Shown here: in pieces, positions 1-8,239 of the stretch
How the letters are laid out: every line of letters starts with the position of its first letter
How positions within the stretch are numbered: position 1 is the stretch's first letter
From: Pseudomonas viridiflava
GTDB taxonomy: Bacteria; Pseudomonadota; Gammaproteobacteria; Pseudomonadales; Pseudomonadaceae
NCBI RefSeq assembly: GCF_900589395.1
Contig: NZ_UUIS01000075.1
Span: 404,883 to 468,882, forward strand
Reading direction: 5' to 3'
Length of the DNA: 64,000 bases
Position numbers and translations under genes: made by a program
The notes under the pieces: generated by a model
Database searches by the model: none
Seen by the model: only the letters and a program-made list of their open reading frames with translations
What the model was told of the DNA's origin: nothing

Positions 1-693
1 TCCTGCCATGCCCAGACCGAAGCCTTTGCCGCCAAGGTCAAGCAGGCCGAGCGCTTGGACAATGGGTATCAGGCACAAGGCACCAAGCCCGGCGCCTGCC
101 ATCATCAATGCGGTCCACAGCCCCGTCGCCGCAGCGGGCAGTTGCTCCAGGGCGCTCTGATTCAACACGCTGAAGGCCAGCCACAAGGCTACGGCCAACA
201 CAGAAAAAAACAACCCCGCCCACCGGTCCGTCTGACCAGCGTGCGGCAGCCCCATGCTGTTGATGGTTGCAAGCAGAAGCCCGAGCGTTATCAGCGTCAA
301 TGGCAAGGCAAGGCGTTGCCAGGGCACGGTCCGGTCTCGGGCATTGCCGATCAGGGCGACAAGCACGGGCACTAATCCTACAAAGGCGGCCGTCAGCACG
401 GGCCCTCCGGAAATCACGCCGGCGGCAATGCAACTGCTGTACCCCAGATAGCCGATGATGCCCAGCCCGGCGGCAAGCCACTGCCGAACGCGTGGCACCC
501 GACGTCGCTGCGCGCGGCACAGGGTCACGCCGACCAGGCCCAGGGCACCCGCGATCAGAAACCGGATGAGCGTCAGGTCGTAAATGCTGTAGGGCCCGGT
601 GACATAAGGGGCGATGAAGTTGAAGGCCCACGCCAGCGTCGCCAGCACAGCAAGCAGTACCCCGACGATGATTGTCGAGCGGTCAGGTGTCAT
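1..693 (-). CDS. EamA-family (DMT) permease, C-terminus cut by window edge
   Basis: An open frame on the minus strand starts at ATG 693 and runs off the left edge, giving about 231 residues. The translation is strongly hydrophobic, with repeated segments of about 20 residues such as a first helix around residues 8-28 and a short loop reading N-F-I-A-P-Y, typical of ten-helix drug/metabolite transporters. It is probably an inner-membrane exporter of a small metabolite; the substrate cannot be told. It is divergent from the LysR regulator at 787, with 93 bp between them, a common regulator/target arrangement. The longer apparent frame in another phase (38-631) is a shadow: its residue composition is rich in R, A and H and shows no membrane pattern. 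Confidence 0.8.
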   Translation of the reverse strand, partial: MTPDRSTIIVGVLLAVLATLAWAFNFIAPYVTGPYSIYDLTLIRFLIAGALGLVGVTLCRAQRRRVPRVRQWLAAGLGIIGYLGYSSCIAAGVISGGPVLTAAFVGLVPVLVALIGNARDRTVPWQRLALPLTLITLGLLLATINSMGLPHAGQTDRWAGLFFSVLAVALWLAFSVLNQSALEQLPAAATGLWTALMMAGAGLGALCLIPIVQALGLLDLGGKGFGLGMAG

Positions 694-786
694 GAGTGGG
701 TGTCCAAAAGAGAGTGCACTCATGTTGCCGGCTGCCGTCAGTGTGCTACAAACGAGTTCTCAGGCCGCCATGCATAACCCCCGATT

Positions 787-1695
787 ATGAATACGCTCAG
801 GAAGACCCTGCCCCCGCTGGCCAGTCTGCTGCCTTTTGAAGCCGCTGCGCGCTTGCAAAGCTTCTCCAGGGCAGCCCAAGAGCTGCACATCACCCAGGCT
901 GCCGTCAGCCGGCAGATTCGCGACCTTGAGCAAGACCTAGGCGTGAAACTCTTTACCCGCCGTAATCGGGCGGTGTTCCTGACCGAGCACGGGCGGGAAC
1001 TGGGCCGGGTGGTGAGTGCGGCCTTGGGCAGCATCAGCGATGGCGCCATGGCGCTTCGCACAGCGCATCGCTCGCAGCGTGTCGTTTTCCTGTGCCAGTT
1101 ATGTGAAGCCTTCTACTGGCTGATGCCGCGCCTCTCCACGTTCAGGGACCAGCACGCCGGCATCGAGGTGCAAGTGGTGACCTCGACCCGGCCTGTCGCC
1201 GAATTCAACGAGCCCTTCGATGTGGCCTTGCAGACCACCGGACGCGCCAGCGGCGTGCATCCACGGGTCTTTACCGCTGCCGATGAAGTCTTTCCGGTGT
1301 GCAGCCCCCACTACCTGGCAACCGGCACCTTGCCCGGCCTTGAAGCCCTGCCGGCGCACACGCTTTTGCATTATCACGCCACGCCTGCTGATTTCATGAC
1401 CTGGAATGGCTGGCTGGAGGCATTTGGACAGGCGCCGGTAACCTCTGAGCGAACCATCGTGTTCGACAGCTACCCGCTGATGCTGCAGGCGGCCATCGAA
1501 GGACATGGCATTGCCTTGGGATGGCGTCGAACCGCTGCGAGGCTGATCAAGACTGGTGCGCTGGTTCAGCCTTGCGCACAGAGCATTGCCTTGCCCGAGG
1601 CCCTTTCGGTCTATACCGCCCACGGCGCTGACAAGCGCGTCGACGTCCAGACGCTGCTGGCGTGGCTTGAGGCTCAGTTGCTCATGGACACATGA
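787..1695 (+). CDS. LysR-family transcriptional regulator (GcvA-like)
   Basis: 302 residues, normal LTTR length. The N-terminal winged helix-turn-helix lies at about residues 15-60 and contains SFSRAAQELHITQAAVSRQI, a near-consensus LTTR recognition helix. The rest is the periplasmic-binding-like effector domain, about residues 90-295. The phrase L-H-I-T-Q-A-A-V-S and the overall form resemble the GcvA/AmpR branch. It is transcribed away from the EamA permease at 1-693, so its likely targets are that permease and itself. The effector is unknown. The gene ends 8 bp before the stop of the convergent AraC regulator. Confidence 0.87.
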   Translation: MNTLRKTLPPLASLLPFEAAARLQSFSRAAQELHITQAAVSRQIRDLEQDLGVKLFTRRNRAVFLTEHGRELGRVVSAALGSISDGAMALRTAHRSQRVVFLCQLCEAFYWLMPRLSTFRDQHAGIEVQVVTSTRPVAEFNEPFDVALQTTGRASGVHPRVFTAADEVFPVCSPHYLATGTLPGLEALPAHTLLHYHATPADFMTWNGWLEAFGQAPVTSERTIVFDSYPLMLQAAIEGHGIALGWRRTAARLIKTGALVQPCAQSIALPEALSVYTAHGADKRVDVQTLLAWLEAQLLMDT

Positions 1696-1703
1696 AGCGC
1701 CGG

Positions 1704-2681
1704 CTACAGCGCCTGGCCGGCCTCGCCCTGCGCCCGGACTTCACTGGGTGTGTGCCCGTAGCGCGTCTTGAAGGCCCTGGCAAAATGCGCCTGGCTGCTG
1801 AAGCCGTGCTGGTAGGCGATTTCGGCAATGTCCAGCCCTTGGCCTTTGCTCAGCCGCCGGAACGCCCCCTCCAGGCGTTTCTCCAGGATAAAGCGCTGCG
1901 GCTGGGTGTCTTCCAGGGCAAACAGACGGGTCAGTTGGCGTGTGGAAACGCCAGTCTGGGCCGCCACCCGTTCACAGGTCAGGGTCGGGTCAGCCAGTTG
2001 CTCCAGGATGCAGCGCTTGGCCGTCAGTAAATAAGACGCGCTGAGTGCATTGATACGGCGATTGCCCACCTGACCGGCGATCACCGTACCCAATAGCTCC
2101 AGGGCATCGTCCTGGTAGCGGTCGGCGTCTTGCCTGAGCGGTTGCCCGAAATACCCTTCGGTACGCTCGATCAACGTGCGTAACAGTAAACGCCGGGTGC
2201 CGGTGTCGGCGCTGATCTTCAGGGCGTTGTCGAAGCGGCGCAGACACCGGGCGGCAAAGACCTCCTGGGGAATATCGAAGATGAACTTGTGCATCGGCCC
2301 GGTGAAGCCGAACAAGTACGGCTTGTCGGTGCGGTACACCATCATGTCGCCAGGTTCGAGTAAGTGGCACTGGCCGTTCTGGAAGAAAAACGAACTACGG
2401 CCCAACACCAGGGAAACGAACACCGACGCTTTCGGCACCGTGCGGATCATCGACACATCGCGTTCGATGACATGTTGATTGCCTGCAATGTGCGCGACCC
2501 GCAATCGGTCCAGGTTCAGGTTGTCTTGTCTCGCACTGAACCCGCTTTCACTGAAGGACGAACACTTCAGGCCCACCAGCGTCGAGGTGTTGTAGTGCTC
2601 CCAGAAGGCCAGGCGCTGATCGGGGGGCAGATCGTCGGTGCTCGCACGTCGGGTGTCGAGCAAGGAGGCGGCTGTGGTCAT
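1704..2681 (-). CDS. AraC-family regulator of the downstream aromatic-ketone operon
   Basis: 325 residues. The N-terminal half (about 20-200) resembles the AraC-binding-like sensory domain found in regulators of aromatic catabolism (FeaR/XylS-type layout). The C-terminal 100 residues hold the two AraC helix-turn-helix motifs, with V-A-A-Q-T-G-V-S-T-R-Q-L-T-R in the first and IAEIAYQHGFSSQAHFARAF in the second. ATG 2681 has a weak upstream GAGAA. It is divergent from the cupin/MFS/porin/SDR operon at 2924, and the intergenic region carries AraC-type direct repeats, so it most likely activates that operon in response to its substrate. Function assignment is by family; the ligand is inferred from neighbours. 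Confidence 0.85.
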   Translation of the reverse strand: MTTAASLLDTRRASTDDLPPDQRLAFWEHYNTSTLVGLKCSSFSESGFSARQDNLNLDRLRVAHIAGNQHVIERDVSMIRTVPKASVFVSLVLGRSSFFFQNGQCHLLEPGDMMVYRTDKPYLFGFTGPMHKFIFDIPQEVFAARCLRRFDNALKISADTGTRRLLLRTLIERTEGYFGQPLRQDADRYQDDALELLGTVIAGQVGNRRINALSASYLLTAKRCILEQLADPTLTCERVAAQTGVSTRQLTRLFALEDTQPQRFILEKRLEGAFRRLSKGQGLDIAEIAYQHGFSSQAHFARAFKTRYGHTPSEVRAQGEAGQAL

Positions 2682-2822
2682 TTTCTTATTCTCGTTTTAT
2701 TGACGGCCTCGTCCGTGCGCCAGTCGTGTATCGGGCCTGCAAAGCGCAATTAACCCCTCGCCCGGGTTAGCTGTCAATCGACATCGAAAATAAAACCTCA
2801 GGATAACGACGCCCGGAATATC

Positions 2823-2878
2823 CGTCCGATACGAACAACAATGGCGTCCGTTTCGATCAAACCGTCCTGTCTCGCAAA
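2823..2878 (+). promoter_or_regulatory. Tandem direct repeats, candidate AraC-type operator
   Basis: CGTCCGATACGAACAA (2823-2838) and CGTCCGTTTCGATCAA (2845-2860) match at 13 of 16 positions and begin 22 bp apart, i.e. two helical turns, the spacing expected for an AraC-family activator. A weaker third copy, CGTCCTGTCTCGCAA, starts at 2863. They lie 46-100 bp before the dioxygenase start codon, where an activator would touch polymerase. Direct observation of the repeat; the assignment to the regulator at 1704-2681 is inference. Confidence 0.55.
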
Positions 2879-2923
2879 CCCTAGAGTGTCCCGGCCATCA
2901 ACCACAATGATCAGAGGCCGAAC

Positions 2924-3457
2924 ATGCCCGAATTAGCCCGCAATGAATTCTGGAAAGACCTGCAGCCCATCGCCAACGCCTTGATGCCCGATGCCAAGCC
3001 CGAGGTTTACCTGCCCAATGCCGCCAGTGATGACCTGCGGCTTTATGTGCCCTTCACCGAGACCGTGTCTTCGCGTCCGCTGTGGATCTCGCCCAGTGAA
3101 AACCGCTGGTGCGACATCCTGATGTCCAGCCAGGCCGGGCTGGTCAACCGTCACTATCACCCGCATGAAGTGTTCGCCTACACCCTGTCGGGCAAGTGGG
3201 GCTACCTGGAACACGACTGGACCGCCACGGCGGGCGACTTCGTCTACGAGACGCCCGGCGAGGGCCACACCCTGGTGGCGTATGAGCACGACGAACCCAT
3301 GCGTGTGTTCTTCATCGTCAAGGGGCCGCTGATCTGGCTCGACGAGCACGGCGAGTCCACCGGTTATTTCGATGTGCACTCCTACATTGCCCTGTGCCGT
3401 GAACACTACGAAAAGGTCGGCCTGGGGGCTGACACCGTGGACCGTCTGTTTCGTTGA
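2924..3457 (+). CDS. 2,4'-dihydroxyacetophenone dioxygenase-like cupin
   Basis: 177 residues, the length of 2,4'-dihydroxyacetophenone dioxygenase (DAD), a non-haem iron enzyme that cleaves the side chain of 2,4'-dihydroxyacetophenone to 4-hydroxybenzoate and formate. The cupin fold is visible: N-R-H-Y-H-P-H-E-V-F (His77, His79) followed by G-E-G-H-T-L (His115). These correspond, one position off, to the three iron-binding histidines I recall for DAD (76, 78, 114). It heads an operon with an MFS permease, a porin and an SDR, all opposite an AraC regulator, a catabolic context. Cytoplasmic. The exact substrate could be another alpha-hydroxyketone or diketone, since related cupins cleave acetylacetone. 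Confidence 0.72.
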   Translation: MPELARNEFWKDLQPIANALMPDAKPEVYLPNAASDDLRLYVPFTETVSSRPLWISPSENRWCDILMSSQAGLVNRHYHPHEVFAYTLSGKWGYLEHDWTATAGDFVYETPGEGHTLVAYEHDEPMRVFFIVKGPLIWLDEHGESTGYFDVHSYIALCREHYEKVGLGADTVDRLFR

Positions 3458-3480
3458 ATCCTTGCGCGCGGAGAACCACC

Positions 3481-4731
3481 ATGGCTCAAAACAATAATAA
3501 AGCCAGTTACGAAAACACCTTGTTGGGTGTGCTGTTCCTGACCTTCGGGTTTGTGTTTTTCGATCGTCTGGCCCTGTCGTTCTTGTTTCCGTTCATGGCG
3601 GACGAACTCAAGTTGAGCAACACCCACCTGGGCATGCTGTCTTCGGTGCTGGCGCTGGCCTGGGCGGTGTCCGGCGCGCTGGTGGGCGCCTGGTCGGACC
3701 GCCGGGGTGTGCGCAAGCCGTTGTTGATCGTGGCGGTGATCCTGTTTTCGCTGTGCTCGGCGCTGTCGGGGCTGGTGTCGGGCTTTCTCAGCCTGCTGCT
3801 GTTTCGCGGCATCATGGGCCTGGCCGAAGGGCCGATCCTGCCCTTGTCGCAGTCATTGATGGTCGAAGCGTCATCACCGCACCGGCGGGGCCTGAACATG
3901 GGTCTGCTGCAGGGCTCGGCGGCCGGCCTGCTGGGCGCGGTGATCGGCCCGCCGGTGCTGATTGCCCTGGCCGAAGCCTATGGCTGGCGCCATGCGTTCA
4001 TTGTGTCCCTGCTGCCCGGCCTGCTGATCGCCTGGCTCATCTGGCGCTATGTGCGCAAGGACGAACCGCGTCAGGCACCGGCGCCGGGTGCCGCTGTCCG
4101 GGTCAATCGCCTGGCCCTGCTGAAAAGCCGCAACATCGTGCTGTGCATGTTGATCAGCTGCGTGTTCCTGACTTGGTTCGTGATCCTGATCTCCTTTACC
4201 CCGACCTTTCTGGTCAGTGTGCGCGGCTACAGCGCGCCGAGCATGGGCGCGATCATGAGCTGCCTGGGCGCAGCCTGGGTCATCTGGGGCTTCGTGGTGC
4301 CCAGCGTGTCCGATCGCATCGGCCGGCGCCCGACCCTGGTGCTGTTCTCGCTGGTTGCCGCCTGTTGCCCGGTGGCGCTGCTGTATGCGCCCTCCTCCTT
4401 GGTACTGGGCATCCTGATGGTGCTGACCTACACAGGCCTGGGCTGCTTCACGCTGTTCATGGCCACCATCCCGGCCGAAACCGTGCCGCGCGAAGTCATG
4501 GCCACGGCGCTGGGCCTGATCATGGGCGTGGGCGAACTGATCGGCGGGTTCGTGGCGCCGACCGTGGCGGGGTTTGCCGCCGACCGGTTCGGGCTGTCGA
4601 TCGTCATGTGGATTTCCTGCGGTGGCGCCTTGCTGGCGGCCGGCCTGTCGCTGTTTCTCAAGGAGACCGCGCCCGCCGTGTTGCAACGACAGGCCCGGGC
4701 CTCGTCGGTTGCGCAGGGCCAGTCACTGTAA
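3481..4731 (+). CDS. MFS transporter, aromatic acid / anion symporter type
   Basis: 416 residues with twelve predicted membrane helices in two sets of six. The MFS loop motif between helices 2 and 3 is present as G-A-W-S-D-R-R-G-V-R-K-P, and a second version, V-S-D-R-I-G-R-R-P, follows helix 8. ATG 3481 is preceded by GGAG at 3470-3473; an upstream in-frame TTG at 3454 overlaps the previous gene and is less likely. It lies 23 bp after the dioxygenase, so it is probably the inner-membrane importer of that pathway's substrate. Proton-coupled uptake is the usual mechanism of this subfamily; substrate inferred from context only. Confidence 0.82.
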   Translation: MAQNNNKASYENTLLGVLFLTFGFVFFDRLALSFLFPFMADELKLSNTHLGMLSSVLALAWAVSGALVGAWSDRRGVRKPLLIVAVILFSLCSALSGLVSGFLSLLLFRGIMGLAEGPILPLSQSLMVEASSPHRRGLNMGLLQGSAAGLLGAVIGPPVLIALAEAYGWRHAFIVSLLPGLLIAWLIWRYVRKDEPRQAPAPGAAVRVNRLALLKSRNIVLCMLISCVFLTWFVILISFTPTFLVSVRGYSAPSMGAIMSCLGAAWVIWGFVVPSVSDRIGRRPTLVLFSLVAACCPVALLYAPSSLVLGILMVLTYTGLGCFTLFMATIPAETVPREVMATALGLIMGVGELIGGFVAPTVAGFAADRFGLSIVMWISCGGALLAAGLSLFLKETAPAVLQRQARASSVAQGQSL

Positions 4732-4819
4732 GCCCTGCCTAAGGCGGGGTGCCCGGGCCGACACCGACACCTCGCCACCGTCTTGCTCTCTACAACAACA
4801 ATAAAATGAGTTCTCGATC

Positions 4820-6088
4820 ATGACCCCAGTCAATCGTGTGTGCGCCCTGTTGCTCGCGGCATCCGCTTCATTCCAGGTGTTGGCCCAGGACCTTGAGGGT
4901 CCGCTGTCCGGGCTGGGCGAGCAACTGGCCAGCCAGGGCATCAAGCCCCATGTGCTGCTCACCAATATTTCGATGAAGAATCTCGACACTGGCACTCGCC
5001 CTCACAGCTTCGGCAACAGCGGCAACCTGTACCTCGGCGCAGACATCAACCTGGGCACGCTTGCAGGCCTTGACGGTGCCGCACTGCACTTTGAGCAAAC
5101 CGTGTTCATCTTCGACAACGGCACCGGCCAGCCGACGGCCAACCACTGGCAAGGCGCTGCCGGCAGCTACTTCGCCGGCGCCCCGCTGCACAACGACATC
5201 GCCAGCAACCAGTTGAGCCTGCTGACGTTCGAGCAAAAGGCATTCGACGGCCAGCTCGACCTGCATATCGGCCGCACCAACGCCCGGCGGTATTTCTACA
5301 TCTATAACTGTGAATCGGCACTGACCTGCAACGACCCGATCCTGGATGTCTCAAGCGGCGTACTGCCGCCGCCCTTTGGTGCCTGGGGCGGTTATATGAA
5401 GTATCAACCGAGCCCCAGCCTGTACGTGCATGCCGGTGCCTTCGAGTCCAACCCGGTGGATTACCTGAAAAAGCGCAAGGGCCTGGACTTCAGCACCGAC
5501 GATGCCAGCGGCACGAGCTTTCTAGTAGGCATTGGCAGCAAGCCGGGCGATGCCACCACCCAGTACGAACTCAACGCCTACTTCAACTCCGCCCGGCAGT
5601 TCGATCCGTTGAACGGTGACAACGAACACGGCACCGCCGGCGGCTTCTTCAAGTTTCGCCAGACGCTGTGGCGTGGTGGCCAGCAAGGGCTGCAAGCCTT
5701 CGGCTCGTTGTCGGCGGCGGCCGATAAGAAACAACCGTTCAGCCACTTCGCCGAGGCCGGCTTGACCTACCTCGCACCCTTTGACCGGCCCCAGGACAAG
5801 CTCAACGTCAAGGCCAGCTACCTGCAGGTCAATGCGCACCAGTTGCAGTTCCAGCAACGCCTGCGCACGGCCGCCGGTGGCGACCCCGAGCTGGGTGAGC
5901 GCAACGTCTATGCCCTGGAAGCCAACGGCCATTTCGCCCTGACGCGCACCTTGTCCATCGAGCCCAGCGTGCAATACGTGATCAACCCGGACAACTACTA
6001 CAACCCAGGCGCTGCGCAACTGAGCAACGACGGCTTTGTAGTGGGCGTGCAATTTGCGCTGGACATAGGCTCGGTACTGGGCCTGTAG
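4820..6088 (+). CDS. OprB-family carbohydrate-selective-type porin
   Basis: 422 residues. A signal peptide (residues 1-22, ending V-L-A-Q) precedes a beta-rich sequence with many alternating polar/hydrophobic stretches. Typical OprB features are visible: N-L-Y-L-G-A-D near residue 73, H-I-G-R-T-N, a cysteine pair in N-C-E-S-A-L-T-C-N, and a C-terminal strand ending in G-V-Q-F-A-L-D-I-G. It lies 88 bp after the MFS permease and before the SDR, so it probably lets the operon's substrate cross the outer membrane. OprB porins are named for glucose, but relatives accompany aromatic-compound operons, so sugar specificity should not be assumed. Confidence 0.8.
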   Translation: MTPVNRVCALLLAASASFQVLAQDLEGPLSGLGEQLASQGIKPHVLLTNISMKNLDTGTRPHSFGNSGNLYLGADINLGTLAGLDGAALHFEQTVFIFDNGTGQPTANHWQGAAGSYFAGAPLHNDIASNQLSLLTFEQKAFDGQLDLHIGRTNARRYFYIYNCESALTCNDPILDVSSGVLPPPFGAWGGYMKYQPSPSLYVHAGAFESNPVDYLKKRKGLDFSTDDASGTSFLVGIGSKPGDATTQYELNAYFNSARQFDPLNGDNEHGTAGGFFKFRQTLWRGGQQGLQAFGSLSAAADKKQPFSHFAEAGLTYLAPFDRPQDKLNVKASYLQVNAHQLQFQQRLRTAAGGDPELGERNVYALEANGHFALTRTLSIEPSVQYVINPDNYYNPGAAQLSNDGFVVGVQFALDIGSVLGL

Positions 6089-6127
6089 ACCGCTCGCGCC
6101 AACGACTTTTTCTGACCCCATGAGGCA

Positions 6128-6862
6128 ATGACAAGCATGTTTATCAGCACTCTGTTTACAGGCAAGGTCGCGCTCGTCAGCGGCGGCACCTCCGGCATCG
6201 GCCAGGCGACCGCCGAGTACCTGGCCCGCCATGGCGCACGCGTAATAGCCATCGGGCTGGGGGCCGAGGCCACGGTGGTGGCCGATGATGTGCAACTGGA
6301 CCTGCGTGAAGTGAATGTCACCGACGATCAAGCGCTCAAGCGCGTGATCCAGAGCCTGGACCGGCTCGATATCCTGGTGCCGGCCGCCGGCGGTACGCTG
6401 GGCGACAAGGAAATGGAGTGGGAGGCCTTCAACCAGGTGCTGTCGGTGCAACTGGGCGCGGCCTACCGCCTGATCAACCTGGCGCACCCGCTGCTGGCGC
6501 GTCAAGGTGGCTCGATCATCAACATCGCCTCGATGTTTTCCTATTTCGGCGGCGGCAAGCTGGTGGCGTATTCGGCGGCCAAGGGCGGCATTGTGCAGCT
6601 CACCAAGTCCCTGGCCGAGGCCTATGCCCCGGATCATATCCGGGTCAACGCCGTGGCACCCGGCTGGATCACCACCCCGCTGCTGGCGAAAATCGACGAC
6701 CAGCCACGGATCGACCGCCTGCTGTCGCGCACGCCCATGCAGCGTTTCGGCAGTGCCGAAGAGGTGGCCAGGGTGATTGCCTTCCTGGCATCCGATGCCG
6801 CTTCGTTCGTCAACGGTGTGGTGCTGCCGGTGGATGGGGGGTACCTGACGACGGCTATCTGA
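6128..6862 (+). CDS. SDR-family NAD(P)-dependent oxidoreductase
   Basis: 244 residues, classical short-chain dehydrogenase. The cofactor glycine motif is S-G-G-T-S-G-I-G at residues 18-25. The catalytic residues are Ser135, Tyr148 and Lys152 (Y-S-A-A-K-G-G). The C-terminus F-V-N-G-V-V-L-P-V-D-G-G is typical of the 3-oxoacyl-ACP-reductase-like branch. Last gene of the catabolic operon; it may oxidise a hydroxy intermediate to the ketone that the cupin cleaves, which is inference. Start uncertain: GAGG at 6122-6125 sits 2 nt before ATG 6128 but 11 nt before ATG 6137. A strong terminator follows at 6977. Confidence 0.83.
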   Translation: MTSMFISTLFTGKVALVSGGTSGIGQATAEYLARHGARVIAIGLGAEATVVADDVQLDLREVNVTDDQALKRVIQSLDRLDILVPAAGGTLGDKEMEWEAFNQVLSVQLGAAYRLINLAHPLLARQGGSIINIASMFSYFGGGKLVAYSAAKGGIVQLTKSLAEAYAPDHIRVNAVAPGWITTPLLAKIDDQPRIDRLLSRTPMQRFGSAEEVARVIAFLASDAASFVNGVVLPVDGGYLTTAI

Positions 6863-6976
6863 GTTGCGCTTTTGCATGTCTTGATGCAGATTGAGGTCAT
6901 GAACAGTTACCGCTTGTTACGCACTCATTCAATTATGGCCTTCTTCGGATAGAGGACGGCCTGTGCATGAAATGCC

Positions 6977-7004
6977 AAACCCCGCCTCGACAGCGGGGTT
7001 TTTC
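6977..7004 (+). terminator. Rho-independent terminator of the catabolic operon
   Basis: A nine-base-pair stem, AAACCCCGC pairing with GCGGGGTTT around a seven-base loop, runs straight into a T run (TTTTTC). It lies 115 bp after the SDR stop codon and 36 bp before the next start codon. Confidence 0.85.
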
Positions 7005-7039
7005 ATTTCCGCTGTCAAGGCCTGATCAGGAGAGCCACA

Positions 7040-7453
7040 GTGGACGCATTGACCCAACACCTCAAAGAAACCATCCAGGCAGCCGACCGCGCCATTACTT
7101 CTGAGCGCTTCGACGACCTGATGACGTTCTATACCGGCGATGCACGTCTGGTCGTCAAGCCAGGCCTGACCGTTACCGGCAAAGACAACATACGCCGGGC
7201 ATTTGTGGCCATTGCCGAACATTTCAACCACAGCATCGTGGTGACCCAGGGCAAGATGCAGGTCATCCCGGCGGGTGATACAGCCTTGGTGATCATGGAG
7301 ACCCTGCTACAAGCCACTGACACGTCGGGAGCAAAGACCGAGATCACACGCCGGGCGACCTATGTGTTCAGGCACATCGAGCAGCAATGGCTGTGCGCCG
7401 TGGATAACTCCTATGGCACCACGCTGCTGGATGAAGCATTCGAGCTGCCGTAA
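7040..7453 (+). CDS. NTF2-like / SnoaL-type small protein (DUF4440-like)
   Basis: 137 residues starting at GTG 7040, with AGGAGA ending 7 nt upstream; no nearer ATG fits. The pattern is that of the cystatin-like NTF2 fold: an N-terminal helix (T-I-Q-A-A-D-R-A-I), then D-D-L-M-T-F-Y-T-G-D-A, then an F-V-A-I-A-E-H-F-N segment and closing strands ending W-L-C-A-V-D-N-S-Y. Proteins of this type are often annotated as ketosteroid-isomerase-like or YybH-like with unknown ligands. It is separated from the catabolic operon by a terminator, so it is probably a single-gene unit. No catalytic residues can be named with confidence. Confidence 0.7.
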   Translation: MDALTQHLKETIQAADRAITSERFDDLMTFYTGDARLVVKPGLTVTGKDNIRRAFVAIAEHFNHSIVVTQGKMQVIPAGDTALVIMETLLQATDTSGAKTEITRRATYVFRHIEQQWLCAVDNSYGTTLLDEAFELP

Positions 7454-7647
7454 GCATGCTCAAGCGCCTACGGCTCACGGCGCCTGAAGCCGTTGTTGCT
7501 GGCATTCACGCGACGCCCCGCCGCACCGGTGCCTTCTTGCCTGGTACAGGCCTGCACCTTGCAGCGGTGTGGCCGGGCGTCGCAGTTGAGTGAGGCGGCC
7601 CGTCTTCTTAACCTGTAGCGCCGCCACATTCAGGCCACACCCTCGTG

Positions 7648-7935
7648 ATGAAATCCTTATTTTTGCTTGCACAGCTCACGGGTATGGCCGGCGCGGTGCA
7701 GGCCGCGCAACCCCCTCAGGAAATCTTTGATCGCACCTGCAGCCTGTGCCACAACGGCCAGTCCATTGCCCCACGCACAGGCGATGCCCAGGCATGGCAA
7801 CCCCGGCTGGCGCAGGGCATGGACACGCTGGTGCTGCATGTGACCGAAGGCTACAACGGCATGCCGCCGCGCGGATTGTGCATGGACTGCACGGCCGAGG
7901 ACTTCAAGGCCGTGATCACCCTAATGTCGGACTAA
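7648..7935 (+). CDS. Small periplasmic c-type cytochrome (c5-like)
   Basis: 95 residues. A signal peptide (about 1-20, ending A-V-Q-A-A) precedes one haem-binding motif, C-S-L-C-H at residues 31-35. A later G-M-P-P-R-G supplies the likely methionine ligand and C-M-D-C a second cysteine pair; both are features of cytochrome c5. GTG 7645 is directly upstream of ATG 7648 and either could be used. Periplasmic electron carrier; partner unknown. It lies immediately before a REP palindrome and a relic of a di-haem DUF1111 protein, which suggests that an electron-transfer or iron-related gene pair once stood here. Confidence 0.78.
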   Translation: MKSLFLLAQLTGMAGAVQAAQPPQEIFDRTCSLCHNGQSIAPRTGDAQAWQPRLAQGMDTLVLHVTEGYNGMPPRGLCMDCTAEDFKAVITLMSD

Positions 7936-7952
7936 CGCTTGAATTGCCCCCG

Positions 7953-8092
7953 GTAGGAGCGCGCTTGCCCGCGACCGGCTGCGCAGCAGTCGTAAATTTG
8001 TAGCGTTTCGCAGATTTACAGCCGTAAATTTGCAGCGTTTCGCAGATTTTGCGAGCGCTAGCGCACTCGGTCGCGGGCAAGCGCGCTCCTAC
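7953..8092. repeat. Composite REP palindrome, copy 1 (two core units)
   Basis: 140 bp. Outer arms are perfect inverted repeats of about 25 bp beginning GTAGGAGCGCGCTTGCCCGC. The core holds two AT-rich units ending GCGTTTCGCAGATTT. Left end carries a CTGCGCAGCAG hairpin, right end GCGAGCGCTAGCGCACTCG. It starts 17 bp after the cytochrome stop codon. Confidence 0.9.
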
Positions 8093-8239
8093 ACCGCGCA
8101 ATGCAAGGACAATGCTCATGAATAACGGCCCCAGGGGCGTGCCGGGGATGCTGGGGGCCGCTGTGAAGCGCCTGATCAGCTGGCCGTGGTGGACTCCGGC
8201 GAAGAGCGCGCAGGCGGCGGTACCACCGTCATGCGCACC

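Noticed and set aside
5522..6877. Minus-strand open frame of about 451 codons
   Set aside because: Antisense to the porin and SDR genes, both of which have clear motifs on the plus strand.
7475..7672. Minus-strand 65-codon frame before the cytochrome gene
   Set aside because: No ribosome site or motif, and it overlaps the cytochrome signal peptide on the other strand.
7953..8092. CRISPR array reading of the repeated GCGTTTCGCAGATTT units
   Set aside because: Units are adjacent or imperfect, there are no unique spacers of constant length, and the whole lies between REP arms.
8049..8239. Upstream part of the frame ending at 8444 as a real N-terminus
   Set aside because: It begins inside a REP palindrome and bears no similarity to DUF1111; only the end block is recognisable.
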